Origin: Mixta intestinalis
Lineage (GTDB): Bacteria; Pseudomonadota; Gammaproteobacteria; Enterobacterales; Enterobacteriaceae
Assembly: GCF_009914055.1 (NCBI RefSeq)
Contig: NZ_CP028271.1
Location: 4,526,001-4,590,000, forward strand
Length of the DNA: 64,000 nucleotides
Reading direction: 5' to 3'
The notes below the pieces were generated by a model, which was not told where the DNA came from, did not search any database, and saw only the letters and a program-made list of their open reading frames with translations. The translations under genes were made by a program, and so were the position numbers. Below, one piece after another: positions 33,572 through 43,457 of this stretch (positions are counted from its first letter, which is position 1; every line of letters starts with the position of its first letter).

Positions 33572-33821
33572 AATCGCAGTTCCTTTTGCTTGTAAAAACA
33601 ATATATTCTCACAGGTTAACGCTAATGACCACATGCAGAGTGGGCGATCATCCAGGAATAAGGCGGCGTGGCTGGCTGCTTATCAGGCAACTATTTCTCC
33701 AGGCCGAGTGCGTGACAACAAAGTTCACAATAAAAGTTGAGACTGTTGGCGTAACCAGGGTTAATTTGTTGTCACTAAAATGAGCGCCAGCAACGGCAGA
33801 ACAGGGATATCAGGAGAACCT

Positions 33822-34262
33822 ATGCGTAATACCACCAAAATACTATTTTCAGGTGCCTTAATCAGCATGCTGGCATTCGCTACCGTAGCCCAGGCGGAAG
33901 AAGACACGAGCGTGACGGATGAAAGCGTCGTGCAGCCGGTGTCGCCGGTGCCAGGCCAGCCGGATGCAACACAAAGCCCAACCCAGCCGGAGGCGCAGGG
34001 CGCACCCGACGCGGAGCAGGAGCAGCCCAAAAATTACGATGTGAACGAATTTTTTAGCGATGCGCAGCGCTATACCGTCGGTGATGTGGTGCCGGATAAG
34101 TATCGCAGCAAACCCTATGAAATTGTCGAATGGCAGAAACGCCATCTGCCCGCGCCGGAAATCGGCAGTCACTGGACCTATATGGGCGGCAATTACGTGC
34201 TGATTACCGATGGGGAAGGGAAAATTATGCAGATAAAATCGGGCGAGATTTTTTTCCGCTAG
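33822..34262 (+). CDS. RcnB-family periplasmic protein
   Basis: A 146-residue protein with a cleavable signal peptide (cut expected after AQA, near residue 25), then a low-complexity linker rich in Pro, Gln, Glu and Asp (about 26-70). The C-terminal RcnB domain has the typical pattern YRSKPYEIVEW, HLPAPEIGSHWTYMGGNYVLIT and a final IMQIKSGEIFF. E. coli RcnB is a periplasmic factor in nickel and cobalt balance; no metal role can be read from this sequence, and the family is broad. CAGGAGA before 33822 chooses this start over an upstream in-frame ATG. Confidence 0.78.
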   Translation: MRNTTKILFSGALISMLAFATVAQAEEDTSVTDESVVQPVSPVPGQPDATQSPTQPEAQGAPDAEQEQPKNYDVNEFFSDAQRYTVGDVVPDKYRSKPYEIVEWQKRHLPAPEIGSHWTYMGGNYVLITDGEGKIMQIKSGEIFFR

Positions 34263-34291
34263 CTGTAGGCGTGTTCACCGTTAAGTCTCAG

Positions 34292-34325
34292 CGGCCAGCG
34301 CCTTCCGGCGTCTGGCCGTTATTGT
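34292..34325 (+). terminator. Terminator after the RcnB-like gene
   Basis: Hairpin with arms CGGCCAG...GCC / GGC...CTGGCCG (one small internal mismatch) around a TTCC loop, 30 bp after the stop, followed by TTATTGTTT. Confidence 0.7.
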
Positions 34326-34337
34326 TTCTGGCGTCAA

Positions 34338-36095
34338 TTAAGCCGTTCGGTCACCGTCAGGATCAAGTCCGGGATTCAATACCGACTGCGAGAAGGCGAA
34401 TTTATTCATGGGATCGATGCTGGTTTTAATCGCCAGCAGTTCTTTGCGCACGTGCTCGCCGAAGTAGAGCAGCAGGAAATCGCCATACTGTTCGCCCGGA
34501 TCGGATATATAACCCGGATTAACGCCCAGCTGCCGATCGGGATAGTTAAAATAGCATCCCTGATATTTATCGCCCCAGACAGGAAAGCCGCTGGCGTTAT
34601 TGGTCCCCTTATAATGGATACGGTTATAGCCCTCGTTAAACCAGGTGACGATAGCTTTTTCAACCGCTTTACGCTGCTCCTCGTCCCTGTTCTCATAATT
34701 CTTCCAGTAGGTTTGATATTGAAGTTTAAGCACCGAATTACGGGCAGCGACGGCAGTACGGGATTGTTCCATATTGTCCATGGCATTGATCTGTTTTCCG
34801 TAACTATCAATCTGAATAAGCGTTTGCGCTTTATCTACGGTATCGGGCACTTCATTACCCTGTTGTGTGCCGGTAAGGAAATAAAAAATCTCCTCCCCTT
34901 CAGGTTGAATAAAGTTTTCTACCATGCAACTGCTTTTGTACTTACCGCACTGGTTTTCACCCGATCCATTCAGCATCTGCGTCATATCAATCCAGGGAAG
35001 ATCGTATAGCTGATTTAGCTGAACCGCTGCCGAGACCGGATGGCCGGGCAGATAATAAGGCTGCCGGGAATATTTTTTTGTTTTCGCCGTAGGGATCCAA
35101 TTTTCCATGCAGGCAATAAAATCATCAATTGCCTTGATTGCCTCATCCCTGGTCAGGGCCGGGACATCCTGGCCTCCAAGGATGGCGCTGTCGTGCCCGG
35201 AATGATCGCCATATACTACCTGCATACTGATAGCCATAAAGTCGCTGCTATTCTGCCGGAAGGTGAATTTGCCCAGGGTAAAGGCCTGTTCAGGTAGTTG
35301 AGCACAGGCAGTATAATAGGATTGTAAAAACGCCGCGAAATTGGCCGCATCCGTTTTCGGAGAGTCGGTGCTGAACTGTGCCCAGGGCACCGGGAAACTG
35401 ATAAACAGCGCATGTTCAGGCGCGGCAGGAACGCTCAGTTTTTCAAAATAATATTTAGTGATAATGCCAAAATGACCGGAGCCGCCGCCGCGGCTGGCCC
35501 AGTTCAGCCGATCTTCATCGTTGCCTGGCGTAAAGGCTCTGATTTTATATTTGCCCTCAGTGGTATCGGGAATGACCATCTCAACGCCAGCCAGATAATC
35601 GACAACTAGCCCATGCAGGCGGGATAATAAACCATAGCCGCCGCCTGCGATATGTCCACCAGCGCATACGGAATAGCAGGAACCGCCCGGCAGGGCCGCG
35701 CCATATTTTGCATGCAGGGTTTGCTGTATAAGCCAGTTGGAAGCACCCGGCTCAACGACGATATATTTTTTACCCGCTTTTTCCTCTTCACTAATACCCC
35801 GCATATTGCTCAGATCAATAACAAAGCGCGTTTTGGATCCTGAATGAGTATCTGTCGCGCTTTGAAAGGTGAAGTTTTCATAACAGTGTCCGCCGGAAAT
35901 AACTTTTATTTCTCCGGACTGCGCTGATAATTCATGTAAATTTTGCAGCGTTTTCACAATATCGTCGGCATCTGATACAAGATAGACGCCTTCACCCTGG
36001 GATTGAGATAAGTCGTTGTCGAGTTTAAATCGCTGGTTGAAGCCCCGGTCAAGTCCTGGGTAATTGTTTTTTTCTGGCGCTACATAAGTACTCAT
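34338..36095 (-). CDS. Berberine-bridge-type FAD-dependent oxidoreductase
   Basis: A 585-residue flavoprotein of the PCMH/FAD_binding_4 family with a C-terminal BBE domain. SGGHCYE near residue 70 supplies the histidine, and the GGSCYSVCAGGHIAGGGYG segment near 137 the cysteine, that in this family attach FAD through two covalent bonds. A BBE-like end (YFGEHVRKELLAIKTSIDPMNKF) is present. Relatives oxidise sugars or alkaloids with oxygen. There is no signal peptide. The gene stands alone, is more AT-rich than its neighbours and has long AT-rich flanking DNA upstream, so recent acquisition is plausible. Substrate unknown. Confidence 0.82.
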   Translation of the reverse strand: MSTYVAPEKNNYPGLDRGFNQRFKLDNDLSQSQGEGVYLVSDADDIVKTLQNLHELSAQSGEIKVISGGHCYENFTFQSATDTHSGSKTRFVIDLSNMRGISEEEKAGKKYIVVEPGASNWLIQQTLHAKYGAALPGGSCYSVCAGGHIAGGGYGLLSRLHGLVVDYLAGVEMVIPDTTEGKYKIRAFTPGNDEDRLNWASRGGGSGHFGIITKYYFEKLSVPAAPEHALFISFPVPWAQFSTDSPKTDAANFAAFLQSYYTACAQLPEQAFTLGKFTFRQNSSDFMAISMQVVYGDHSGHDSAILGGQDVPALTRDEAIKAIDDFIACMENWIPTAKTKKYSRQPYYLPGHPVSAAVQLNQLYDLPWIDMTQMLNGSGENQCGKYKSSCMVENFIQPEGEEIFYFLTGTQQGNEVPDTVDKAQTLIQIDSYGKQINAMDNMEQSRTAVAARNSVLKLQYQTYWKNYENRDEEQRKAVEKAIVTWFNEGYNRIHYKGTNNASGFPVWGDKYQGCYFNYPDRQLGVNPGYISDPGEQYGDFLLLYFGEHVRKELLAIKTSIDPMNKFAFSQSVLNPGLDPDGDRTA

Positions 36096-36706
36096 AGGAA
36101 TATCTCCTGCAGATTTTTTTAAAGATTTAAGTTTTCTGCCGTGTTACGGCGAAAATAAAACTAGCACAGCGGTGAACGGCTAAATTGTGATCGGGCGCGG
36201 ATATAAACGCTCAGGTAAGCACCATTATCTGTTGATTAGATAATAAGTTTTAATAAAGATTTAAGCAGGGCTGGGGTTGTTTTTTAATATTGATGGGCTG
36301 CCGTTGAGCATTTCTTTATGTATTTGGTTAAAGTGAATTTTTAATATTAAAGCGTAGTTTTTATTTAAAAAACAGTCTGGTTCGGTTACAGCGTTGCCAG
36401 AAAAAAAAGGATTTATTTTGGCGCTTTCATTTAATTATATTTTTCAAACGCCTCTCTTCTTAAGCTGTGACGCAATAATTTTGCTAAATAAATATCAATT
36501 GTTGAACGAAATTGTACGGCAGTTAGTTATTCTGCCGGTTTGAAACGGGGTGATAGCGTAAAAACGATGGATTAGCGAAAAAGATCCGGTTGCGGTTTTT
36601 TCGCCTTGCTTTTGTTATCAGCATCAGGGAGCAGAGAAAGCGCAGGCGATGGCAAAACAGCCATCACCATGCACGGAAGGTGACTGAGCGGTAAAAAACC
36701 GCGCGA
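36096..36706. other. AT-rich intergenic region
   Basis: This 611-bp stretch is low in GC and lies between two leftward genes. It holds the promoter of the flavoprotein gene and the 3' end region of opgB, where a short stem (AACCG / CGGTT followed by TTTTT, leftward, about 36693-36716) may terminate opgB. I see no gene or RNA in it. Confidence 0.45.
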
Positions 36707-38998
36707 TTATTCGGTTACCGTTACCACCTTGATTTCTACCAGCCCGATGCCCAGCTTGCGTGGCGCCTGGCCGATAATATTTCCCTCGTTTGACAGCTGT
36801 GGTTCTGGCGGCGTAATCACCAGCTGGCGGCTGCCGTCGGTATTATTACCCTGTAGCGTTACCGTTGTGACCTCGTGCGTTAAGGTAATGGCCTGCTGCC
36901 ATGCGCCAACCCGTACCTGAACCGGACGCTGGGCGTTGGGGCCGAACGCTTTCGCCCGGATAAGCAGCCTGAAGCGCGGCGGCAGCGGATCGCGATAATC
37001 AATGGTTACTTCCGGTGCCAGATTAGCATTCGACCAGCGCCCCCAGGCTTCCGGACGCGAGATGCCGTTAAACTGCATCACCGTCTGCGGCGCACCCGGC
37101 ACATCGAACCTGAAGCTCTCTGCCTGATAGCGAATGTCGTTGTCGGCAATTTTCAGCAGGGCGATGTTCTGCTGACGGCGTGCCTCATCCAGCGGCTGCT
37201 GGGGTATCCGTACCTCTCCCTGCCATATCGGTTTGTCGATATGCTGCACCAGCGGCTGTGCGCCGAGCTGACCCTGCGCGGCGCAAAGATCGGTGGAGAG
37301 CGCCAGCGCAGGCTGCCACAGGCGCGCCATTTTAAAGCAGCGGTCAACCCAAACGAATTTGTCATCGGCGGCAAAATCGGCGAGCTGGAAGCGCAGCGGC
37401 GCGGCGTATTCGCCTTCCGGCAGCGGCTCCACCTTATCCTTACCGATTCTGAGCAGCAGCGGCAGGCTAAAATGCGCGCCGGAGAAGCTGATGCTGTTTT
37501 TCGTGCTGTCGACGCTAAAGCGGTCGATATGTCTGGGGAATCCCCACAATTGAATCACGTCCGGCTTCCACGTCAGCACCTTTTTCTTCATATCGAACTG
37601 CTCCGACAGCGAGCGATCTGACAGTGAACTGCGTCCCAGGCCGATAGCCTTATCGCCGCCGAGCAGATCCAGCACGGTTGCGCCATTGTCCAGCGAGCTA
37701 CGCTTCATGGTTAGCAGCTGCGGCTGCGCCCGATCGCCGCGGATAATCATAAACAGGTTATCGCGCTGGTGGGCGTTAAGGAATTTCCACGCGCTGTTGT
37801 TCATCGCCAGATGATCGGACGACACCACAATCAGGGTATTTTTCGCCCACGGCGAGGAGAGAATACGATCGATCAGGCGCGCAATATGCTGCTGGCTACA
37901 GGCGACGGCGCTGAATGACTGGTTGGGCTTGCCTTCGTAACGGTAGCTTTTTCGATCGCAGCCGCGTGAGATAAAGCCGTCCGGGTGGTGCGTATCCACC
38001 GTCAGGGTAAACAGGGCGAAGGGCTGTTTCTGCTGCGACAGTTGCTCAAACTGCTGCCACACCTCATCCATCACCGTATCGTCATAGAAGCCCCAGTTAT
38101 TGCGGTAATCAGGATCGGCTACGCGGCTTTTCAGCTCCTCCAGACCATACAGGTGGTCGATGCCGTGCGAGCGGAGGAACGTGTCTTTACCGGCGAAGCG
38201 CAGATCGGCACCCTGTATAAACCAGGTCTGGTAGCCGGAATTTTTCAGCACGTCGCCGAGGCAAATATTTTGCGGAAAGAAGCTGGCAAGCGAGGCTGAG
38301 GCGTTGCCTTCAAAAGGCGCGAACAGCGGAATGCCGCACTGCGAAGCCACCATCCCGGCGATGGTATATTCGGTGCCGGGTAGCTGCTCGGTCTGTGAGA
38401 AATCGAGCGCCTGCTGCTGCTTCAAATGGCTCAGCTCCGGCGCCAGGCCAGGAAAAGCCTGCTCATCAAAATAGGTTCGTTCCAGGCTTTCGCCATAGAT
38501 ATAAACCAGGTTTAGCCTGGGATTGGCTATCTGCTTTTGCGGCACATGATACCAGCGGGCAAAATCACCGCCCTCTGCTGGCGCGGGTGCGATCACCAGA
38601 TCGGTAACCTGTTGCCAGGCGGGCGCGGTTTTTATCGATGCGATCGCCAGCAGCAGCGCCAGCAGACTGTAGCCGACGTGGTGTGGGCGATGACCGCGCC
38701 GACGCAGCAGCCATGACAGCAGGCAGAACACCAGAAACAGCGCCAGCAGCAGGCCAATGCCGGGCAGGACATATTTACTGACGCCTGCGCCGGTCAGGCT
38801 GTTGGTCAGGGTATAGATTACCGCGTCATTAATGCCCTCGCCGGTGAAATAGTTGCTGGCGTAGAGTGCGGCGTTAAGTACGATAAACAGCCCAAGCACC
38901 AGCAGCTGCGCCAGATACCAGAAGCGGTTGCGCCCGGCCTTGCAGGCGTAAATCACGATCGACGCGACAAACAGGATGACTGAAAACCATTCGGACAA
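36707..38998 (-). CDS. opgB: Phosphoglycerol transferase I
   Basis: Transfers sn-1-phosphoglycerol from phosphatidylglycerol to osmoregulated periplasmic glucans. At 763 residues it is exactly the length of E. coli OpgB (MdoB) and alignable throughout. Four N-terminal membrane helices span about 1-140, then a periplasmic sulfatase-fold catalytic domain with LVYIYGESLERTYFD (the Thr is the expected nucleophile), QLPGTEYTIAGMVASQCGIPLF, FTLTVDTHHPDGF and VVSSDHLAMNN metal-site residues. The C-terminal beta domain ends KLGIGLVEIKVV. In E. coli opgB lies in the same chromosomal neighbourhood as fhuF and rsmC. Confidence 0.95.
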   Translation of the reverse strand: MSEWFSVILFVASIVIYACKAGRNRFWYLAQLLVLGLFIVLNAALYASNYFTGEGINDAVIYTLTNSLTGAGVSKYVLPGIGLLLALFLVFCLLSWLLRRRGHRPHHVGYSLLALLLAIASIKTAPAWQQVTDLVIAPAPAEGGDFARWYHVPQKQIANPRLNLVYIYGESLERTYFDEQAFPGLAPELSHLKQQQALDFSQTEQLPGTEYTIAGMVASQCGIPLFAPFEGNASASLASFFPQNICLGDVLKNSGYQTWFIQGADLRFAGKDTFLRSHGIDHLYGLEELKSRVADPDYRNNWGFYDDTVMDEVWQQFEQLSQQKQPFALFTLTVDTHHPDGFISRGCDRKSYRYEGKPNQSFSAVACSQQHIARLIDRILSSPWAKNTLIVVSSDHLAMNNSAWKFLNAHQRDNLFMIIRGDRAQPQLLTMKRSSLDNGATVLDLLGGDKAIGLGRSSLSDRSLSEQFDMKKKVLTWKPDVIQLWGFPRHIDRFSVDSTKNSISFSGAHFSLPLLLRIGKDKVEPLPEGEYAAPLRFQLADFAADDKFVWVDRCFKMARLWQPALALSTDLCAAQGQLGAQPLVQHIDKPIWQGEVRIPQQPLDEARRQQNIALLKIADNDIRYQAESFRFDVPGAPQTVMQFNGISRPEAWGRWSNANLAPEVTIDYRDPLPPRFRLLIRAKAFGPNAQRPVQVRVGAWQQAITLTHEVTTVTLQGNNTDGSRQLVITPPEPQLSNEGNIIGQAPRKLGIGLVEIKVVTVTE

Positions 38999-39144
38999 CG
39001 GAAATTCCTCACGCGAAAGCTGGCTGCGGCAAGCGCGCCAGAATCGCTTTCATGACAGGGAGAGAACGGAATTTTTTCAATCTATCCTGACTGTCACATT
39101 GCTGCAACATGCCATATCACAACTGTTACGTAAGGCAGATAAAT

Positions 39145-40644
39145 TCAGACGTTGATGGCGGCATCGTGCCAGAGATCGTCCATCGCCAGCTCCAGTTTTT
39201 TAAACATCTGATAGCGGGTGGCGTGGAAAGCATGGCGTGATGCATCCGGCAGCAGCACGCCAGGATTCAGCCTTACCGCCTGCGCCACGCCAGCCGCCAG
39301 GTGCGGCCACAGCCCGACGCCAACGCCCGCACAGATGGCAGCACCCAGCGCGCCGGTTTCGCTACAGGTGGCGACGCGAATCGGAATGCCCAGTACATCA
39401 GCAAACATTTGCGGCCAGACGCAGCTGCGCGCCGCGCCGCCGGAAAGGATCGCCTGGCTGAACGGAATACCGGCGGCGTGCAGTCGATCGATATGGGCGC
39501 GATGGGCAAAGGTGACGCCTTCAAATAGCCCAAACAGCATATCGGCGCGGGTATGCCAGCCGCCAAGTCCGTAAAATCCCGCCTTTGCCGGGCCCGCCTT
39601 GCGGCCTGAGTAAAGATAGGGATGGTAGAACGGTAGCTGCATATCGGGTTTCACCTGCGCCACCAGATCGCTGCTGCGCACCGCGCCTTCGCCGCCGCGC
39701 CCGTCATCAAACTCACGCACGAACCAGTCGAGGTTGGCGGCGGAGGTGGCGCTGGCCTCAATCGCCATAAAACGATCGCGTTCAATCATCGAATTCATAA
39801 AAACCGGCCGCTGATACTCCGGCTTCTCCACCACCACCTGATTGATGCTCCAGGTACCCGCGACAATTGAGGCGTCACCGCAGTTGACCACGCCGGAGCC
39901 TACCGCGCTCGCCACCACGTCGAAGATGCCCGCTACTACCGGAATCCCCACCGGTAGCCCGGTAAGGCTGGCGGCGTGCGGCGTCACCTGGCCCACCACC
40001 GCACAGGATTCATGCAGCGGCGGCAACAGCGGCATCGCCGCTTCCAGTCCGTACAGCGCCATCAGCACTTCGCTGTAGCCGCGCCTGGCGTAATCGATCA
40101 GGCCCGCGCCCGCCGCATCGGAGTAGTCGGTAGCGATTGCGCCGCAAAGAAAGTGATTGATAACATCTTTGGCGCACAGAATATGACCGATGCGGGCGTA
40201 GCGCGCCGCATCATGCTGTTTCAGCCAGCTAAGCAGCACCGGCGTTGCCGCAGGCCAGGGTTTTTGTAGCGAACGCTGCCAGATAAGCTCGGCGTTGCCC
40301 TGCTGCTCTAAGGCGCTTACCAATGATGCGGCGCGCATATCAATCGACTGAATGCCCAGCAGCGGCTGCTGTCGCTTATCCAGCGCGTAGAGCCCGTTGC
40401 CGTGTCCGGCGGCACCCACCGCTGCCACGCGTTGCGCGTGATGACCCGCCTGCTGCAAACAGGCACGCACCGCCAGCTGCACGCCTTGCCATACGTCCTC
40501 AATCGGGCGCTCCGCGTAGCCGGGCTGTGGCTGACGGGTTTCACCAGCACAGCCCGCTACCGACAGCACCTGGCCGTCGCTGTCGAACAGCACCGCTTTA
40601 ATCATGGTATTGCCAGCATCGATGCCGAGTAAGCAATGGCTCAT
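39145..40644 (-). CDS. FGGY-family carbohydrate kinase
   Basis: A 499-residue sugar or polyol kinase. The N-terminal phosphate-binding segment GIDAGNTMIKAVLFD, the catalytic region Asp in GIFDVVASAVGSG, the second nucleotide segment VAGTWSINQ and the C-terminal LSGGAARSCVWPQMFADVLG are family signatures. Overall it is closest in feel to LyxK/AraB-like kinases, but the substrate is not identifiable. The start at 40644 has GGAGAG in front; 11 more residues are in frame upstream. It is the last gene of a leftward three-gene operon with an aldolase and a GlpD-like dehydrogenase, so it probably phosphorylates a polyol or ketose. Confidence 0.82.
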   Translation of the reverse strand: MSHCLLGIDAGNTMIKAVLFDSDGQVLSVAGCAGETRQPQPGYAERPIEDVWQGVQLAVRACLQQAGHHAQRVAAVGAAGHGNGLYALDKRQQPLLGIQSIDMRAASLVSALEQQGNAELIWQRSLQKPWPAATPVLLSWLKQHDAARYARIGHILCAKDVINHFLCGAIATDYSDAAGAGLIDYARRGYSEVLMALYGLEAAMPLLPPLHESCAVVGQVTPHAASLTGLPVGIPVVAGIFDVVASAVGSGVVNCGDASIVAGTWSINQVVVEKPEYQRPVFMNSMIERDRFMAIEASATSAANLDWFVREFDDGRGGEGAVRSSDLVAQVKPDMQLPFYHPYLYSGRKAGPAKAGFYGLGGWHTRADMLFGLFEGVTFAHRAHIDRLHAAGIPFSQAILSGGAARSCVWPQMFADVLGIPIRVATCSETGALGAAICAGVGVGLWPHLAAGVAQAVRLNPGVLLPDASRHAFHATRYQMFKKLELAMDDLWHDAAINV

Positions 40645-40699
40645 CTTCACTCTCCGGGTTGCGATCCGCTGGCGCACCGCTTACGCGCCGTGATAACCG

Positions 40700-41539
40700 T
40701 CAGGCGCTATGGTAAATTTCCAGCGCTTCCGCACCGCTCGCGCCCTGGTGAATAATCGCCATCAGCGCCTTGACCACGCGTGAAGGGTTATCATGCTGAT
40801 AGACGTTGCGGCCATAAACCATGCCCGCCGCGCCCTGCGCCATCAGCGCCGCGCTTTTTTCCAGCACTTTCCCCAGCTCGCCTTTACCACCGCCGCGTAC
40901 CAGCGTCGGGCAGCGCGCCGCTTCCACCACGCGATGAAAGTCTTCCGGGTTTTCCGTTGGATCGGCTTTGATGATATCGGCACCCAGCTCACGCGCCAGG
41001 CGTACCAGCGGCACGATCTGGCGCACGTCACCCAGCGATCCGTAGGCTGGCCCCTGGCCCGCCGCCGCCATCACCAGCGGCTCGATCATCAGCGGCATGG
41101 CATATTTATCGCAGGCGTGGCGCAGGCGACCGATATTCTCAACGCACTGGCGGAAGATGCCCGGTTCGTCGGGGATCTGGTAGAGATTGACCACCACCGC
41201 AGCGGCATCCATTTGCAGTGCCGCCAGGATCGGTGCTTCCGGGTTATGCAGCACCGCCCACATTTCACGATGGCGCACGGCGTTATAGGCGTTGCCGACG
41301 TCGGTACGCAGCACCAGCGCTGGTTTAGGCGTTTCCGCCTGCTGTAACAGACTGGCCTGACCGTAATTGACCTGAATGGCATCTGGCTGAGCGGCGATCA
41401 GATTGCGCATGACGCCCTCAATATCCTCCAGCCCAACCAGAAAATCAGGCTCGTTAGCGATGCCGTGATCGATAGCAACATCAAGGCATTTTCCCTGACT
41501 GAACAGGCGCTTCAGGCGTACTTTATCGCTGGCCGACAT
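40700..41539 (-). CDS. Class I aldolase, DeoC/LsrF/FbaB-like
   Basis: A 279-residue TIM-barrel aldolase of the archaeal-type class I fructose-bisphosphate aldolase group (which includes LsrF). It has LDVAIDHGIAN near residue 20, the Schiff-base lysine in ADIIKADPTENPEDF, and the phosphate-binding ends LVRGGGKGELG and GMVYGRNVYQHDNP. In this operon it probably cleaves a ketose phosphate made by the kinase and dehydrogenase, giving a triose phosphate. It starts within the last 17 bp of the GlpD-like gene (AGGAGA before its ATG), so translation is coupled. Confidence 0.82.
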   Translation of the reverse strand: MSASDKVRLKRLFSQGKCLDVAIDHGIANEPDFLVGLEDIEGVMRNLIAAQPDAIQVNYGQASLLQQAETPKPALVLRTDVGNAYNAVRHREMWAVLHNPEAPILAALQMDAAAVVVNLYQIPDEPGIFRQCVENIGRLRHACDKYAMPLMIEPLVMAAAGQGPAYGSLGDVRQIVPLVRLARELGADIIKADPTENPEDFHRVVEAARCPTLVRGGGKGELGKVLEKSAALMAQGAAGMVYGRNVYQHDNPSRVVKALMAIIHQGASGAEALEIYHSA

Positions 41540-43301
41540 GCAATTCTCCTGTGGAGTAATAAGGGGAGGGCGAAGCTAAACGCAGGCCGGAGACGCCGTG
41601 CAGACGTGCCAGACGCGCCAGGGTCACCTCAAGCTGCTGCTGGCGTCCGGCATCGCTCCAGTTCATCTCCTGCGCCATCAGATGAGCAATTTCTGCCATC
41701 AGCGGTGGGGTAAGCTCGCCGCTGATACCCAGCGCGGTGCGCCGCAGCAGCAGATCTTCCAGCATTACCACCTGCTCCTGCTGGATCAGCCAGCGCAGCT
41801 CGGTATCGCTGTAGTCGGCATGATGCTGTAATGGCTGCTCATCCTGTTCGGCGATCAGGCGCAGCAGCGGCACGGCACGGGTGCCGTAGCGTTCGATCAG
41901 CCGATCGATACGCGTTTCTGACACCCGGTATTTCTCATGTAGCTCAGCGATCCAGCTGGCGCGACGTTCGCGGCAGGGAAAGTTGCGCCCGCCGCCGATC
42001 GCCATCTCCTCTGTCGATCGCTGGCGCTGTTCGCCCAGCAATTTCAGCACGCGATCCGCCGCCTGCTCGCCGAAGCGGCGGAAGGTGGTCCATTTGCCGC
42101 CAACCAGGTTCAGCACCGAGAAATCGCGTGTGGCGTCCGGGGGAAGGTAGACCAGCGAGTGATTGCGCGTAATGCGCCCGCTGACCGCCGTGTCGCTGGT
42201 GGGCAGGGGACGCACGCCTGCGAAAGTGTAAAGCACATCGTCGTCGCGCACGTCGATATGCGGAAAAACAAAGCGTAGCGAATCGAGGATGTAACGCTGT
42301 TCTTCCGGCGTACAGGCGATATCGTCCGGGTTATCCACGCGAATATCGGTGGAGCCCACCAGCACTTTGCCGTACCAGGGAAACATAATGCAGACGCGTC
42401 CATCCTGGTTTTCGTAATAAACCATTTCATCGCGCAGCTCGGCCAGCAGCGCCGGGCTGTCAACGATCAGGTGCGATCCTTTGGTGCCACCGATCAGTTT
42501 GGGCGCTTCCGTGGGCAGCAGCTGATGATTGATCCTGTCGATCCACGCACCGGCGGCGTTAACCACAATATGCGGCTCCAGGGTGAAGCTTTCCCCGGTA
42601 AGGCGATCGCGTAGCGTGACCCGTTCGCCGTTGCTCTCTTCCAGGCTGAGGTAGTTAAGCGCCAGCGCGTTTGCACTGCTGTTCTCCGCGTCCAGCACCA
42701 GCTCGACGCCCAGCCGCTCCGGTGCTTTAATCCAGGCGTCGTAGTAGGTGGCGCTGTATTTCACCCAGTCGGCGAAGCTGGGCCAGCGCGCGCGCGTTTC
42801 GGCGCGGTTATGCAGGCGGTGGCGCGGCATGCTGCCGTGCTGGCGAGTGTAGAGATCGTAAAGTGACAGGCCGGTTTTTAACAATAGCGCACCGCGTCTG
42901 GTGGGCTTTTCGCCCAGTCTCAGAAAGCGTTTGCTGGCGTTAACCAACCCGCCGCCCCAGCTGTCAACAGGCACCGTGGTACGCAGCGGCGCAACGTAGT
43001 GCGGGGCGTTTTTCAGCAGCCGGTCGCGCTCCTGCACCGACTCTTTGACCAGATCGAATTCGCCGGTTTCCAGATAACGTAATCCACCGTGGATCATGCG
43101 CGACAGCGCGCCGCTTGCCGCCTGGCACCAGTCATCCTTTTCAATCAGCACCACCGGGATGCCCTGTAACGCCAACTCACGGAAGGTACTGATGCCATTA
43201 ATACCGCCGCCGACAATCAGGACCGGCAGATGATGTCGCTGGCGCAGCACGGCAAGTTTTTCTTCGCGGCTGCGCTTTACCACCACTTCCTGTTTTCGCA
43301 T
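41523..43301 (-). CDS. GlpD-like FAD-dependent polyol-phosphate dehydrogenase
   Basis: A 592-residue flavoprotein of the glycerol-3-phosphate dehydrogenase family. It has an N-terminal FAD motif LIVGGGINGISTFRELALQGIPVVLIEKDD, then SGALSRMIHGGLRYLETGEFDLVKES, VNAAGAWIDRI, VGSTDIRV and FAGVRPLP, and a long C-terminal DAO_C domain. It is about 90 residues longer than E. coli GlpD. Enzymes of this family can oxidise polyol phosphates other than glycerol 3-phosphate (for example EryB). With an FGGY kinase and an aldolase in the same operon, an unrecognised polyol pathway is likely. No transporter or regulator is attached. GAGGAGAG precedes the start. Confidence 0.82.
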   Translation of the reverse strand: MRKQEVVVKRSREEKLAVLRQRHHLPVLIVGGGINGISTFRELALQGIPVVLIEKDDWCQAASGALSRMIHGGLRYLETGEFDLVKESVQERDRLLKNAPHYVAPLRTTVPVDSWGGGLVNASKRFLRLGEKPTRRGALLLKTGLSLYDLYTRQHGSMPRHRLHNRAETRARWPSFADWVKYSATYYDAWIKAPERLGVELVLDAENSSANALALNYLSLEESNGERVTLRDRLTGESFTLEPHIVVNAAGAWIDRINHQLLPTEAPKLIGGTKGSHLIVDSPALLAELRDEMVYYENQDGRVCIMFPWYGKVLVGSTDIRVDNPDDIACTPEEQRYILDSLRFVFPHIDVRDDDVLYTFAGVRPLPTSDTAVSGRITRNHSLVYLPPDATRDFSVLNLVGGKWTTFRRFGEQAADRVLKLLGEQRQRSTEEMAIGGGRNFPCRERRASWIAELHEKYRVSETRIDRLIERYGTRAVPLLRLIAEQDEQPLQHHADYSDTELRWLIQQEQVVMLEDLLLRRTALGISGELTPPLMAEIAHLMAQEMNWSDAGRQQQLEVTLARLARLHGVSGLRLASPSPYYSTGELHVGQR

Positions 43302-43457
43302 GGTTCTCTCCTCTGCCAGCCACGGGGTGGACTGGCCTGGCGTTAACTAATTGCTCCTGCAATTATTTTCGCCGTGGGAGAAGAGGGCAAAGAATGCGCC
43401 GTCTAAAATACGTATCTGTGAGCCGGATCGATATTATCCGCTGCCTTTGGCTTACCG

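Noticed and set aside
33558..33783. Short rightward frames between the DUF1795 and RcnB-like genes
   Set aside because: No ribosome sites or family features; they overlap the start of the leftward DUF1795 gene.
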